From the NCBI RefSeq assembly GCF_001424405.1, contig NZ_LMPS01000007.1, forward strand, positions 268 through 64,267: a DNA stretch of 64,000 nt. Reading direction: 5' to 3'. The notes under the pieces were generated by a model that saw nothing but the letters and a program-made list of their open reading frames with translations, searched no databases and was not told the origin of the DNA. Position numbers and translations under genes: made by a program. Shown here piece by piece: positions 47,636 to 55,901 of the stretch (the first letter of the stretch is position 1; the number at the start of each line of letters is the position of its first letter). The stretch is from Dyadobacter sp. Leaf189. Lineage in GTDB: Bacteria; Bacteroidota; Bacteroidia; Cytophagales; Spirosomataceae.

Positions 47636-47872
47636 TCACATATGTTCATCCAGATCTGATAACGGATCATTAAAGTCCTCCGGAATACTGTATCCCTTTC
47701 CGGAAAGACTACCAAGTACCACTCCTGCTTTTCTCCCGGTCGGATTCACGCTTTCAACGGTTGCCTGCTCCTTCATAAACAAAACCACTACTTCGGATTT
47801 CTCAACAGCCGGAGGGCTTTCGATGAAGGTAAGTCGACCTTTTTCGTAAATTCCTTTTACAGCTGTGTACAT
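47636..47872 (-). CDS. VapB-type antitoxin, toxin lost
   Basis: 78 residues from the ATG at 47872 (ATG at 47908 would add 12 residues). It starts MYTAVKGIYEKGRLTFIESPP, a short DNA-binding strand typical of AbrB/VapB-like antitoxins, and ends GSLSGKGYSIPEDFNDPLSDLD, the toxin-wrapping tail I know from VapB partners of PIN toxins. Its partner is only a fragment. The gene appears intact and so may remain expressed, for instance to bind other VapC proteins or its own promoter. Confidence 0.82.
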   Translation of the reverse strand: MYTAVKGIYEKGRLTFIESPPAVEKSEVVVLFMKEQATVESVNPTGRKAGVVLGSLSGKGYSIPEDFNDPLSDLDEHM

Positions 47873-47989
47873 AATAGCGTTTGATTTGTATAGTTGAAAA
47901 ACGATCACACTTCATAAAAATACATTTAAAGAAGCAAAAACCCAGATTCTTGTTACCTTTTACAATATCAAAAACGATTAAAAGCAATT

Positions 47990-48850
47990 ATGAACTACAT
48001 AGAAGTTGATTTAACCATTGAACCCGACTTTTCAGAAATTATTATGGCAGAGCTGGGCGAACTGGGATTTGAGTCCTTTGTTGAGACCGAGAGCGGCTTG
48101 CTGGCCTACATTCAGGAAGAGGTATTCGATGAGAATGCATTGCAGGGAATTGTCGCCAAATACCTGGATCTGACGGCAATAGCGGCCACATGGAAATCGT
48201 TAGAAAGAAGAAATTGGAACGAGGAGTGGGAGAAAAGCTACGAGCCGATCGAAGTCGGTGACCAGGTACGGGTGAGGGCAACATTTCATAACCCGGATCC
48301 TGCATTTAAATACGATTTGCTGATCCAGCCTAAAATGTCTTTTGGCACCGGACATCACGAAACCACCTGGCTCGTGATGAATGAACAGCTGAATCTGCCT
48401 CATGAGGGAATTTCAATTATGGATGTAGGCTGTGGAACCGGTATTCTGGCCATTCTGGCTGCAAAATTGGGTGCAAGCAGTTTATTGGGCTTTGATATCG
48501 ATGAATGGGCAGTGGAGAATACGGTCGAGAACTTTGAAATGAATGAACTCACTGCCGAGACCGAAGCTTTTCAGGGCACGATTAGCAAAGTGCAGGAAGG
48601 AAGGATGTTCGGCGGGATACTGGCCAACATTAACCGAAATATCCTCCTGGCCGAAATCCCCACTTACGTTCAACACCTGGAACCAGGCGGCTGGCTGGTA
48701 ACAAGTGGTTTTTATGAAAATGATCAGGCAGATATCGAGCAATGTGCATTGGAAAGCGGCCTTAAAAAGTTGAGATCAAATACGCGTAACCAGTGGGCAA
48801 CCGTTGTATTTGGAAAAACCAAAAATCGGCTAAAATCAATTGAAAGATAG
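47990..48850 (+). CDS. prmA: Ribosomal protein L11 methyltransferase
   Basis: Methylates ribosomal protein L11 with S-adenosylmethionine. The 286 residues have the N-terminal recognition part (MNYIEVDLTIEPDFSEIIMAELGELGFESF), the SAM-binding motif MDVGCGTGILAILAAKLGA (about 143-161), the acidic GFDIDEWAVENT loop and the ILANINRNILL motif in place of NPPY. Length is usual. It is divergent from the antitoxin gene. Its stop lies in a heptamer repeat array, which lies directly before the 1559-residue gene. Confidence 0.95.
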   Translation: MNYIEVDLTIEPDFSEIIMAELGELGFESFVETESGLLAYIQEEVFDENALQGIVAKYLDLTAIAATWKSLERRNWNEEWEKSYEPIEVGDQVRVRATFHNPDPAFKYDLLIQPKMSFGTGHHETTWLVMNEQLNLPHEGISIMDVGCGTGILAILAAKLGASSLLGFDIDEWAVENTVENFEMNELTAETEAFQGTISKVQEGRMFGGILANINRNILLAEIPTYVQHLEPGGWLVTSGFYENDQADIEQCALESGLKKLRSNTRNQWATVVFGKTKNRLKSIER

Positions 48851-48889
48851 CCAACAGCTAAACGCTCACAGCCAATAGCTAAAAGCCAA
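48848..48889 (+). repeat. Heptanucleotide repeat array, 6 units (NAGCYAA)
   Basis: Six consecutive 7-base units: TAGCCAA, CAGCTAA, ACGCTCA, CAGCCAA, TAGCTAA, AAGCCAA. Four follow NAGCYAA closely; the third differs. The array includes the prmA stop TAG and ends 4 bases before the ATG at 48894. The same family occurs at 62612-62694, also before a start codon. Confidence 0.85.
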
Positions 48890-48893
48890 AAAA

Positions 48894-51800
48894 ATGAGAA
48901 TAATCCGCTATACTTTACTTTTTTACTGCTTCATTTTAACTGGCAAAACTGCACTTGCCCAAAACCTGAAATTACCCGACGAACCCGCCCAGTTTATGGT
49001 GCAGTTCAAAAAGGCAATGGACGGAAGCCGCAACCCGCAATATATCCGCGCGGCTGCCCAGCTGGATAGTATCTGGATGTCCGGATTCAATACTGCCCAG
49101 CAGATGAAGTTCACATCCATTGTAAAAGCGCAGGTTGCAAAAGGTCAGAAGGCGGGACCTGTTTTGTACCTGCTCTCGCGGAATGCAGCTTTTTTTGCCA
49201 AAAATGCGCCGGATAATTTTGATAGTTTTCTCAATCTCGCGGCCCAGGCAGGAGAAAAGTACGATGGTAAAACATTGCAGAAAGTACTGGAAACTGTACG
49301 TGTTCTGAACGAAAGTAAAAAGTTGTATGCGGCTAACTATAACTCTCTTTACCTGGTAGAAGGCTCCTATAAGTTCCGTTTCGACTCGGCGAATGTAGAA
49401 AGGGCGAATGTGGAAGCTGCAATCAATGACAGCTGGGACACGCCGGTAGATACCAACTTTGTAATTGCGCCCAAATCGACGCCTGTTCCTATCATTTCAG
49501 GTGCGCTGGTTGACCTCCAAAATGCAAAGTTCGCGATGGTAACGGGCAGCGACTCGGTTGTTTTTGGGCCAAGTAATGGCAGTGTTTCCTTACAAGACGG
49601 AATTTTTGTGGGTAAAAATGGAAAGTTCGACTGGCTTGCTGCCGGAGATTCTTCGATATATGTGGACCTGGATGCGTATTCTTTCAATATTAGCCAGCCA
49701 AAAATTGTTGCGGAGAATGTAACCCTGCACCACGAGCAGCAGCTTGCGGCTCCGATTAAAGGTAAACTGGAATACCGCGGGATTAAGAAAGTAAAAGGTC
49801 AGCCTGCACCTTACCCGCGTTTTGTTTCCAATGGAATTGACGCGCGATTGAAAGATACCCGCAAAAGCATTGATTATAAAGGTGGCTTTTCACTGATTGG
49901 TACGGATATGTACAGTACTTCCCTTAGCGATCAGCTTTCAACCGTCAACGTAAAGTATAAAGATAAGGTCGCATTTACTGCCAAAAGCAAGAAGTTTGCC
50001 CTGCGCGACTCGGTGATTTCATCTTCATTTGCCATTTTTTCAATGCCGCTGGGCAGTGATTCTATTTATCATCAGGGAGTTACGTTTAAATATAATGATG
50101 ATGAAGGTCTGGTGAAAACCGGCAGAATGGAGAGGACGGACTATGCGCCGCTGCCCTATCAGGACAGCTATCACAAAATGAACATCTGGGCGCAGGCAAT
50201 GCGCTGGCGGTTTACAAACGACAAGCTTGAATTTTTGCGGATTGACGGCAAGCAGGTTGTGCCGGTTACCCTGGAATCTCAGGATTTTTTCAAAAAAGAA
50301 CGTTTTAGGGAAATTGCCAAGGAATACGGTTTTCAGCCGCTGAATATGGCAGCGAGCTACGTGCAGGCGACTAAAAAATCCGCATTCTTATCAGAAGAGC
50401 TGGCTGCCAAATTCAAACAAAACCCGAAAATTGTACGCAATACGCTCGACAGACTGACGCTGCAAGGTTATTTTATCTGCAATAAGGCCACGGACGAATA
50501 TGCATTGAGCAAAAAAGGGGCATTATATGTACTCGCAAATATCGACAAGGCAGACTATGACAATTTCCAGGTCGCGTCGCAGTACACAGCAAACAATGAA
50601 ACTGCGAATGCTACCATTTACATGCCCGACACCCTACTTACCGTTTTGGGTGTATCGGGTTTTGTTGTAAGTGATTCCTTGAAAATCAATGCGGTACCTT
50701 CTGACAAAAAGCTGATTATTGGTAAAAACAGGAATTTCACATTGAATGGAAGAATGGTGGCTTCCAACTACCAGTTCCGCGGTCAGAATATCAAATTTGA
50801 TTACAACCAGTTCTTCGTGAATGTGGCGCCTTCGGATTCGATCACATTTACACCCAAAGAGAAATTTGCCAAGGGCCAGAAAGGCGAAGTTGGAGGCCAC
50901 GTCAAGTATGATAAAGGCGGTACCTTTTACCTGAGCGATCCTAAGAACAAATCCGGCTTGCAGAAAGGCGTGAAGAAGTCGCCCAGATTGGTGGTGGAAG
51001 ATGGTATGACGGTGTTTTTTGACCAGGAGGAACGTGGTCCGATTACTTACCCGAAAGAAAATGTGTTTTTCAAAATACCGAAACTCGATATGGGCGGGCT
51101 TGATGAGCGTGACGTGATTTTCGACGGTACATTTACTTCCGGAGGCATTATTCCGCCGATCAAAACAGTACTGAAAAGCATGCCCGATAACTCTCTCGGG
51201 TTTGAATACAAGCCGCCGGTAACAGATATGCCGATCTACAACGGGCAGGCTCAGGCAAAGTTTACCGACACGCTGACAATGGATAATACCGGTTTGCATT
51301 CAAAAGCGGTTATCAAATATCTATCAACCACGATTACTGCCAAGAACGTCGTACTCGCATCTGACTCGCTCATGGCTTCCGGTGAAATCGCGTCTATTAA
51401 GGAAGCGACCATTGGAAAAGGGTACTTCCCGGCAGTAGCGCTGAAAGATTATGCATTGAAATGGTACCCGAATGCAGATAGTATGTTCATCAATACAACC
51501 GGAAAATCGTTCTCCTTTCATAATGGGACAACCAACCTGGAAGGGAGCCTGCTATTGCGGTCGACGGGGTTGTATGGTAATGGAAAGTTGAAACGGGCCG
51601 ATTCAGAGCTTTCTTCGCCGGATATCAAATTCAATAAAGATGGATTCCTGGCCAACCGCTCCTCGTTTGTCATCAATAGCAGCGAGGTTAAATCGGCTAA
51701 AAAGCTGCTGACAGGCAATAATGTAAACGTTGATTTCAACTTCAAGACAGGAATAGCGAATTTCCTGACTGATGAAACCGGGTTTGGAAATGATTCTTCC

Positions 51801-53573
51801 GGAATGCAGATCCCCACAGCCTCTTACCAGACATTGATAGGAAGTGCGAAATGGGATATGAATAAAAAGACAATCCTGATGAAGGGAATTGGCGAAACAT
51901 CTACTTACACTTCGACCGATTCGACGCAGGAAGGATTGACATTCAATGGTTCCGAGGCACTTTATGATATTGAAAAAGTGTCGCTCAACATCAAAGGTGT
52001 TCCATTTATCCAGACTGCCGACGTGAAGATCATTCCGGATAAAGGGGTGGTGAGTGTGGACAGTAAAGGTAAAATTGCACCTCTGAAAAACGCCCGTATT
52101 GAGATCGATACATTGAATGTAGCGCACAGAATGCGCGACGCGAACATACGCATTGACTCCCGCAACCATTTTGAAGGTTCGGCCACCTACCAGTATATCA
52201 CGGCGAGAAAAGATACCTTCAATATCAAAATGCAGAATTTCGAGCTGCGCGAATTCGGCTCGGAAACGGAAGGAAAGCGTTCCAGAAACAACAATCAGCC
52301 GGCCGCTATCAGGTACTACACTACAGCGCGTGCGGATGTAAAAGAAGAAGAAAACCTCGTACTTTCTCCGCGTATCCAGTTCAAAGGCGGCATTAACCTG
52401 ATTGCCTACGAGCCTTCCCTGCAACTGGACGGATTTGTAAAGCCGGTTATCAAGTTCAGAAAGGATTTTCAGAGCTCGTGGATTGTGTACAAAGAATCTC
52501 CGGGCGAAACCGTAGCGATCAAGATTAACAAAGACCTCAAAAACGAGCACGAAATTCCGCTGTCAGTAGGGTTGCATTATAATGAAACGCGCGGGATTTA
52601 CATGAGCTTTTTGTCGCCGAAAGAATCTGATGGAGATGAGGATATTTACCTCGCACAAGGCGCATTGAATTACGATGAAGACCAGAAAGCATTCAAAGTG
52701 GTACCGCCACCGGGAGCCGACGGGTTAATTGATGAAGCAAATGCACTTCGTTTTGACGATAAAACAGGCCTGGCTACCTTCTCAGGCCCATTTAAATTAG
52801 TAGGCGCTGACTGGCTGCAATCTGTCGGAAGCGCCGAGGTACAGGTGGATAGTTCTAAGTTCAAATTCAATAGTATGTTACTGTTGAAAATGCCTGCGCT
52901 GGAACCGATTGCGCAGCCTATTGCAGCTAAGATTGTTGAAACAAACCTCGAAGAGCAAAACAGTACCGCAGCAGACGACGACGCAGAACAGCTTAACCAG
53001 AAACTGTCCGCATTGATCGGTCCGAAAGCGACTGATGCTTATGCCAAGCTGACAGCGGCAGGTTATAAGCCACTTTTCGAAGCTTCGCCGATCCTGGATG
53101 TTCCAATGGTACTGTCGAATGTAAACCTGCATTGGTCGCCTTCGCACCAGGCTTATTATTCTCAGGGGCCGATTGGCGTGGCGCATCTGGGTCGCAACAA
53201 CATCAATGCACAAATGGACGGATTGCTCGAAATCCGCCGCGGCGTTGAAGGGGATGAATTCAGCCTTTTCATACAGGCTTCACCCGATATTTGGTACTAT
53301 ATAGATTATAAAATGGGCGAGCTGGGGGTTGTTTCTTCCATGGTCGACTTCAATGATCAGATCACAGCAAAGTCCAAAAACGTGAAATCAAAAGATATGA
53401 CGCTGGTGTCGATCGGGTCTGAGGAGAAGGATATGTTTGTAAACCGGTTCGATGATTTTTATCAGCCTGCTGTCAAGAAAGCCAAGCTTGTGAAAACAAC
53501 TGCAAAGAAAAAACCGGTAAGTGCTCCCGCAGAACAGAAGAAGAAAAAGGAAGAACCGACCGAAGGATTCTAA
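48894..53573 (+). CDS. Very large secreted protein of unknown function
   Basis: 1559 residues with a signal peptide (MRIIRYTLLFYCFILTGKTALAQ). The N-terminal about 170 residues are helical and charged; most of the rest is repeated beta-strand sequence with Gly/Asp/Asn-rich turns and many short sequences such as GKFDWLAAGDSSIYVDLDAY and IDTLNVAHRMRDANIRI. The C-terminus is Lys-rich (about 1525-1559). It lacks a TonB, barrel-end or Por sorting signature that I can see. I do not recognise a family with an assigned function. It has the look of a large periplasmic or surface scaffold. It follows prmA through a heptamer array and precedes plsY by about 150 bases. Confidence 0.85.
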   Translation: MRIIRYTLLFYCFILTGKTALAQNLKLPDEPAQFMVQFKKAMDGSRNPQYIRAAAQLDSIWMSGFNTAQQMKFTSIVKAQVAKGQKAGPVLYLLSRNAAFFAKNAPDNFDSFLNLAAQAGEKYDGKTLQKVLETVRVLNESKKLYAANYNSLYLVEGSYKFRFDSANVERANVEAAINDSWDTPVDTNFVIAPKSTPVPIISGALVDLQNAKFAMVTGSDSVVFGPSNGSVSLQDGIFVGKNGKFDWLAAGDSSIYVDLDAYSFNISQPKIVAENVTLHHEQQLAAPIKGKLEYRGIKKVKGQPAPYPRFVSNGIDARLKDTRKSIDYKGGFSLIGTDMYSTSLSDQLSTVNVKYKDKVAFTAKSKKFALRDSVISSSFAIFSMPLGSDSIYHQGVTFKYNDDEGLVKTGRMERTDYAPLPYQDSYHKMNIWAQAMRWRFTNDKLEFLRIDGKQVVPVTLESQDFFKKERFREIAKEYGFQPLNMAASYVQATKKSAFLSEELAAKFKQNPKIVRNTLDRLTLQGYFICNKATDEYALSKKGALYVLANIDKADYDNFQVASQYTANNETANATIYMPDTLLTVLGVSGFVVSDSLKINAVPSDKKLIIGKNRNFTLNGRMVASNYQFRGQNIKFDYNQFFVNVAPSDSITFTPKEKFAKGQKGEVGGHVKYDKGGTFYLSDPKNKSGLQKGVKKSPRLVVEDGMTVFFDQEERGPITYPKENVFFKIPKLDMGGLDERDVIFDGTFTSGGIIPPIKTVLKSMPDNSLGFEYKPPVTDMPIYNGQAQAKFTDTLTMDNTGLHSKAVIKYLSTTITAKNVVLASDSLMASGEIASIKEATIGKGYFPAVALKDYALKWYPNADSMFINTTGKSFSFHNGTTNLEGSLLLRSTGLYGNGKLKRADSELSSPDIKFNKDGFLANRSSFVINSSEVKSAKKLLTGNNVNVDFNFKTGIANFLTDETGFGNDSSGMQIPTASYQTLIGSAKWDMNKKTILMKGIGETSTYTSTDSTQEGLTFNGSEALYDIEKVSLNIKGVPFIQTADVKIIPDKGVVSVDSKGKIAPLKNARIEIDTLNVAHRMRDANIRIDSRNHFEGSATYQYITARKDTFNIKMQNFELREFGSETEGKRSRNNNQPAAIRYYTTARADVKEEENLVLSPRIQFKGGINLIAYEPSLQLDGFVKPVIKFRKDFQSSWIVYKESPGETVAIKINKDLKNEHEIPLSVGLHYNETRGIYMSFLSPKESDGDEDIYLAQGALNYDEDQKAFKVVPPPGADGLIDEANALRFDDKTGLATFSGPFKLVGADWLQSVGSAEVQVDSSKFKFNSMLLLKMPALEPIAQPIAAKIVETNLEEQNSTAADDDAEQLNQKLSALIGPKATDAYAKLTAAGYKPLFEASPILDVPMVLSNVNLHWSPSHQAYYSQGPIGVAHLGRNNINAQMDGLLEIRRGVEGDEFSLFIQASPDIWYYIDYKMGELGVVSSMVDFNDQITAKSKNVKSKDMTLVSIGSEEKDMFVNRFDDFYQPAVKKAKLVKTTAKKKPVSAPAEQKKKKEEPTEGF

Positions 53574-53653
53574 GCAAATTTTAATAATTGCAGTAGTTTA
53601 TGCTAGAAAATGAAATTTTGCATGCATAATCAGTGTTTTTAGGTACAGTTTTG

Positions 53654-53683
53654 TTGTAAAATGACGCAAACATTGTATTTTTG
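53654..53683 (+). promoter_or_regulatory. Promoter of plsY
   Basis: TTG at 53654-53656 and TATTTTTG at 53676-53683 are separated by 19 bases, both full matches to the Bacteroidota consensus. Transcription would start near 53690, 38 bases before the ATG at 53728. Confidence 0.75.
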
Positions 53684-53727
53684 AAGAAATCTGATTCTAA
53701 TTTAATATTATCATTGAATAGTACAAA

Positions 53728-54378
53728 ATGAGTGTTGCTTTATTAATAGTATCAATTGTTGCCGCTTATTTGCTGGGGTCTATTCCAAGTTCAGTGTGGT
53801 ACGGAATAGGTTATTTTGGAATTGATGTTCGCAAGCAGGGTAGCGGCAATGCCGGGGCTACCAATACTTTCAGGGTTTTAGGAAAACGTGCCGGAACTGT
53901 CGTAATGTTGATTGACGTACTGAAAGGCTGGACTGCGACTTGCCTGGCTTCGATGCTGTTTTATATGAACGAAATCGGCGAAACGGAGCTGCTGGTTTAC
54001 AAGATCCTTTTCGGGATTATCGCTATCATCGGGCATATTTTTCCTGTGTTCGTCAACTTTAAAGGCGGAAAGGGAATTGCGACATTACTCGGAATGGTAC
54101 TCGCGATCCACCCTGAGCTTGCTTCTGTTTGCATTACCATATTTATTCTGACACTAATTGCATCTCAATACGTTTCGCTCAGCTCGATCCTGGCTACACT
54201 TGCGTTTCCAGTACTTTCCTGGACCGGCGCATTTGGGCATCCTGAGCCGCTGCTGATCGTTTTTGGCTTTGTCATGTTTGTTCTTGTTGTATTTACACAC
54301 CAAAAAAACATCGTGAGGCTTTTAAATGGAAATGAGAACCGGGTTAACATATTTGCCCGTAAGTCTAACAGAGCGTAA
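53728..54378 (+). CDS. plsY: Glycerol-3-phosphate acyltransferase PlsY
   Basis: Acylates glycerol-3-phosphate from acyl-phosphate, the first step of membrane phospholipid synthesis, in the inner membrane. The 216 residues contain the three conserved PlsY motifs: GSIPSSVWYG (about 17-26), GSGNAGATNTFRVLGKRAG (about 38-56) and KGGKGIATLLG (about 113-123), with five to six membrane helices. It has its own promoter and a strong terminator, so it is a single-gene unit. Confidence 0.96.
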   Translation: MSVALLIVSIVAAYLLGSIPSSVWYGIGYFGIDVRKQGSGNAGATNTFRVLGKRAGTVVMLIDVLKGWTATCLASMLFYMNEIGETELLVYKILFGIIAIIGHIFPVFVNFKGGKGIATLLGMVLAIHPELASVCITIFILTLIASQYVSLSSILATLAFPVLSWTGAFGHPEPLLIVFGFVMFVLVVFTHQKNIVRLLNGNENRVNIFARKSNRA

Positions 54379-54401
54379 CAAACGCGTATTTCAAGAAATG
54401 T

Positions 54402-54436
54402 AAACCCCTGGGGAAACCTTAGGGGTTATTTTTTTT
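54402..54436 (+). terminator. Intrinsic terminator of plsY
   Basis: AACCCCT (54403-54409) pairs with AGGGGTT (54421-54427), followed by a T-run. An alternative inner pairing CCCC/GGGG near 54405-54412 exists. It ends the plsY transcript, 40 bases before the dipeptidase start. Confidence 0.85.
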
Positions 54437-54464
54437 ATCTTGGCCCATCATTTAATACACAGCA

Positions 54465-55826
54465 ATGCAGACATATATTGAAGAAAACCGCGATAGATTT
54501 TTAAGTGAACTCCTGGATTTACTCCGCATTCCATCGGTAAGCGCCGATTCAAAATTCAAGGGAGATATGCTCAAAGCCGCTGAATTTGTGCGCGAGAGCA
54601 TTGAAAAGGCAGGTGCAGATAAAGCTGAGATTTATGAAACGGCGGGGCACCCTGTTGTTTGTGGAGAAAAAATCATTGATCCTGCGTTGCCCACGGTACT
54701 AATCTACGGCCACTATGATGTACAGCCGGCAGATCCCTACGAACTCTGGAACTCGCCCCCATTTGAGCCTGTGATCAAAAACGAGCGCATTTATGCACGC
54801 GGAGCTTGCGACGACAAGGGCCAATTTTATATGCATATTAAAGCATTGGAAACAATGCTGGCGACCGATACGCTGACCTGCAATGTAAAAGTAATGATCG
54901 AAGGCGAGGAGGAAATCGGCTCTTCCAACCTGGGTACATTTGTGAGGGAACATCGTGATATGCTCAAATGCGATACGATCCTGATTTCCGACACCAGCAT
55001 TATTGCCAACGATGTACCTTCCATTGAAACCGGCCTGCGCGGACTTACTTATGTGGAAGTGGAAGTAGTAGGCGCTAACCGGGACCTGCATTCTGGCGTT
55101 TACGGCGGCGGCGTCGCGAACCCGATCAATGTACTGTGCGAGATGATCGCGTCACTTAAAGATGAGAACGGACACATTACTATACCCGGTTTTTATGATA
55201 AAGTAGAAGCGCTTTCAGCGGAAGAGCGGGATGCATTGAATGCCGCTCCGTTTGATCTGGACGAATATAAAAGGGATCTGGACATCGATGATATTCGGGG
55301 AGAAGAAGGCTACACGACCATTGAGCGGACTTCCGTCAGGCCGACACTGGATGTAAACGGGATCTGGGGAGGCTATACCGGCGAAGGTGCGAAAACTGTA
55401 CTGCCTTCAAAAGCGAATGCAAAAATTTCAATGCGGCTTGTTCCGCACCAGACAGACGACGAGATTTTAGAATTGTTTACAAAGCATTTTGAATCCATTG
55501 CGCCGGGTTCAGTGAGGGTTAAAGTAACGCCGCATCACGGAGGATTGCCTTATGTAACACCCACTGATTCAATCGAGTATAAGGCAGCTGAGCTGGCGAT
55601 GGAAGAATCTTTCGGTAAAAAACCAATCCCAACAAGAGGCGGAGGAAGTATCCCGATTGTAGCGCTTTTCGAGCAGGAGCTAGGCTGCAAAAGCATTCTA
55701 ATGGGCTTCGGCCTGGATATCGACGCGCTGCATTCACCCAATGAAAGCTACGGGTTGTTCAACTATTACAAAGGAATAGAGACCATCCCGCTATTTTTCA
55801 AGCATTACGCTGAGTTGAAGCGATAA
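54465..55826 (+). CDS. M20 family dipeptidase
   Basis: 453 residues of the M20 zinc peptidase family (dipeptidase-like, with the peptidase dimerisation domain in the middle). Metal and catalytic motifs are seen in order: IYGHYDVQPADP (about 84-95), RGACDDKGQ, EGEEEIGSSN with the two glutamates, ILISDTS, and a terminal IDALHSPNESY. The enzyme cleaves dipeptides or small peptides in the cytoplasm. It lies between the plsY terminator and a REP-like palindrome, convergent with the TPR protein downstream. Confidence 0.93.
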   Translation: MQTYIEENRDRFLSELLDLLRIPSVSADSKFKGDMLKAAEFVRESIEKAGADKAEIYETAGHPVVCGEKIIDPALPTVLIYGHYDVQPADPYELWNSPPFEPVIKNERIYARGACDDKGQFYMHIKALETMLATDTLTCNVKVMIEGEEEIGSSNLGTFVREHRDMLKCDTILISDTSIIANDVPSIETGLRGLTYVEVEVVGANRDLHSGVYGGGVANPINVLCEMIASLKDENGHITIPGFYDKVEALSAEERDALNAAPFDLDEYKRDLDIDDIRGEEGYTTIERTSVRPTLDVNGIWGGYTGEGAKTVLPSKANAKISMRLVPHQTDDEILELFTKHFESIAPGSVRVKVTPHHGGLPYVTPTDSIEYKAAELAMEESFGKKPIPTRGGGSIPIVALFEQELGCKSILMGFGLDIDALHSPNESYGLFNYYKGIETIPLFFKHYAELKR

Positions 55827-55829
55827 TGT

Positions 55830-55896
55830 TTTGTCACCCTGAGCGGAGTCGAAGGGCGGGCACCACGCTCCCTTCGACTCCGCTCAGAGTGACAAA
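55830..55896. repeat. REP-like palindrome between convergent genes
   Basis: Two arms, GTCACCCTGAGCGGAGTCGA and onward at 55833-55856, and its near-exact reverse complement at 55870-55893 (one mismatch in 24), around a 13-base spacer; the flanks TTT and AAA extend the pairing. It fills the space between the dipeptidase stop (55826) and the next stop (55902). The sequence family around CTTCGACTCCGCTCAG is one I know as a widely scattered repeat in many bacterial genomes. It can also terminate transcription from both sides. Confidence 0.85.
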
Positions 55897-55901
55897 TGCC
55901 A

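Noticed and set aside
50634-51299. 221-codon antisense ORF inside the same gene
   Set aside because: Same reasons: fully opposite a real gene, no motif, no promoter.
51603-52550. 315-codon antisense ORF inside the 1559-residue gene
   Set aside because: It lies fully opposite a well-formed exported protein, lacks domains and has shadow-like composition.
55830-55896. CRISPR repeat
   Set aside because: Only one palindrome with no spacer-repeat series; it is REP-like.
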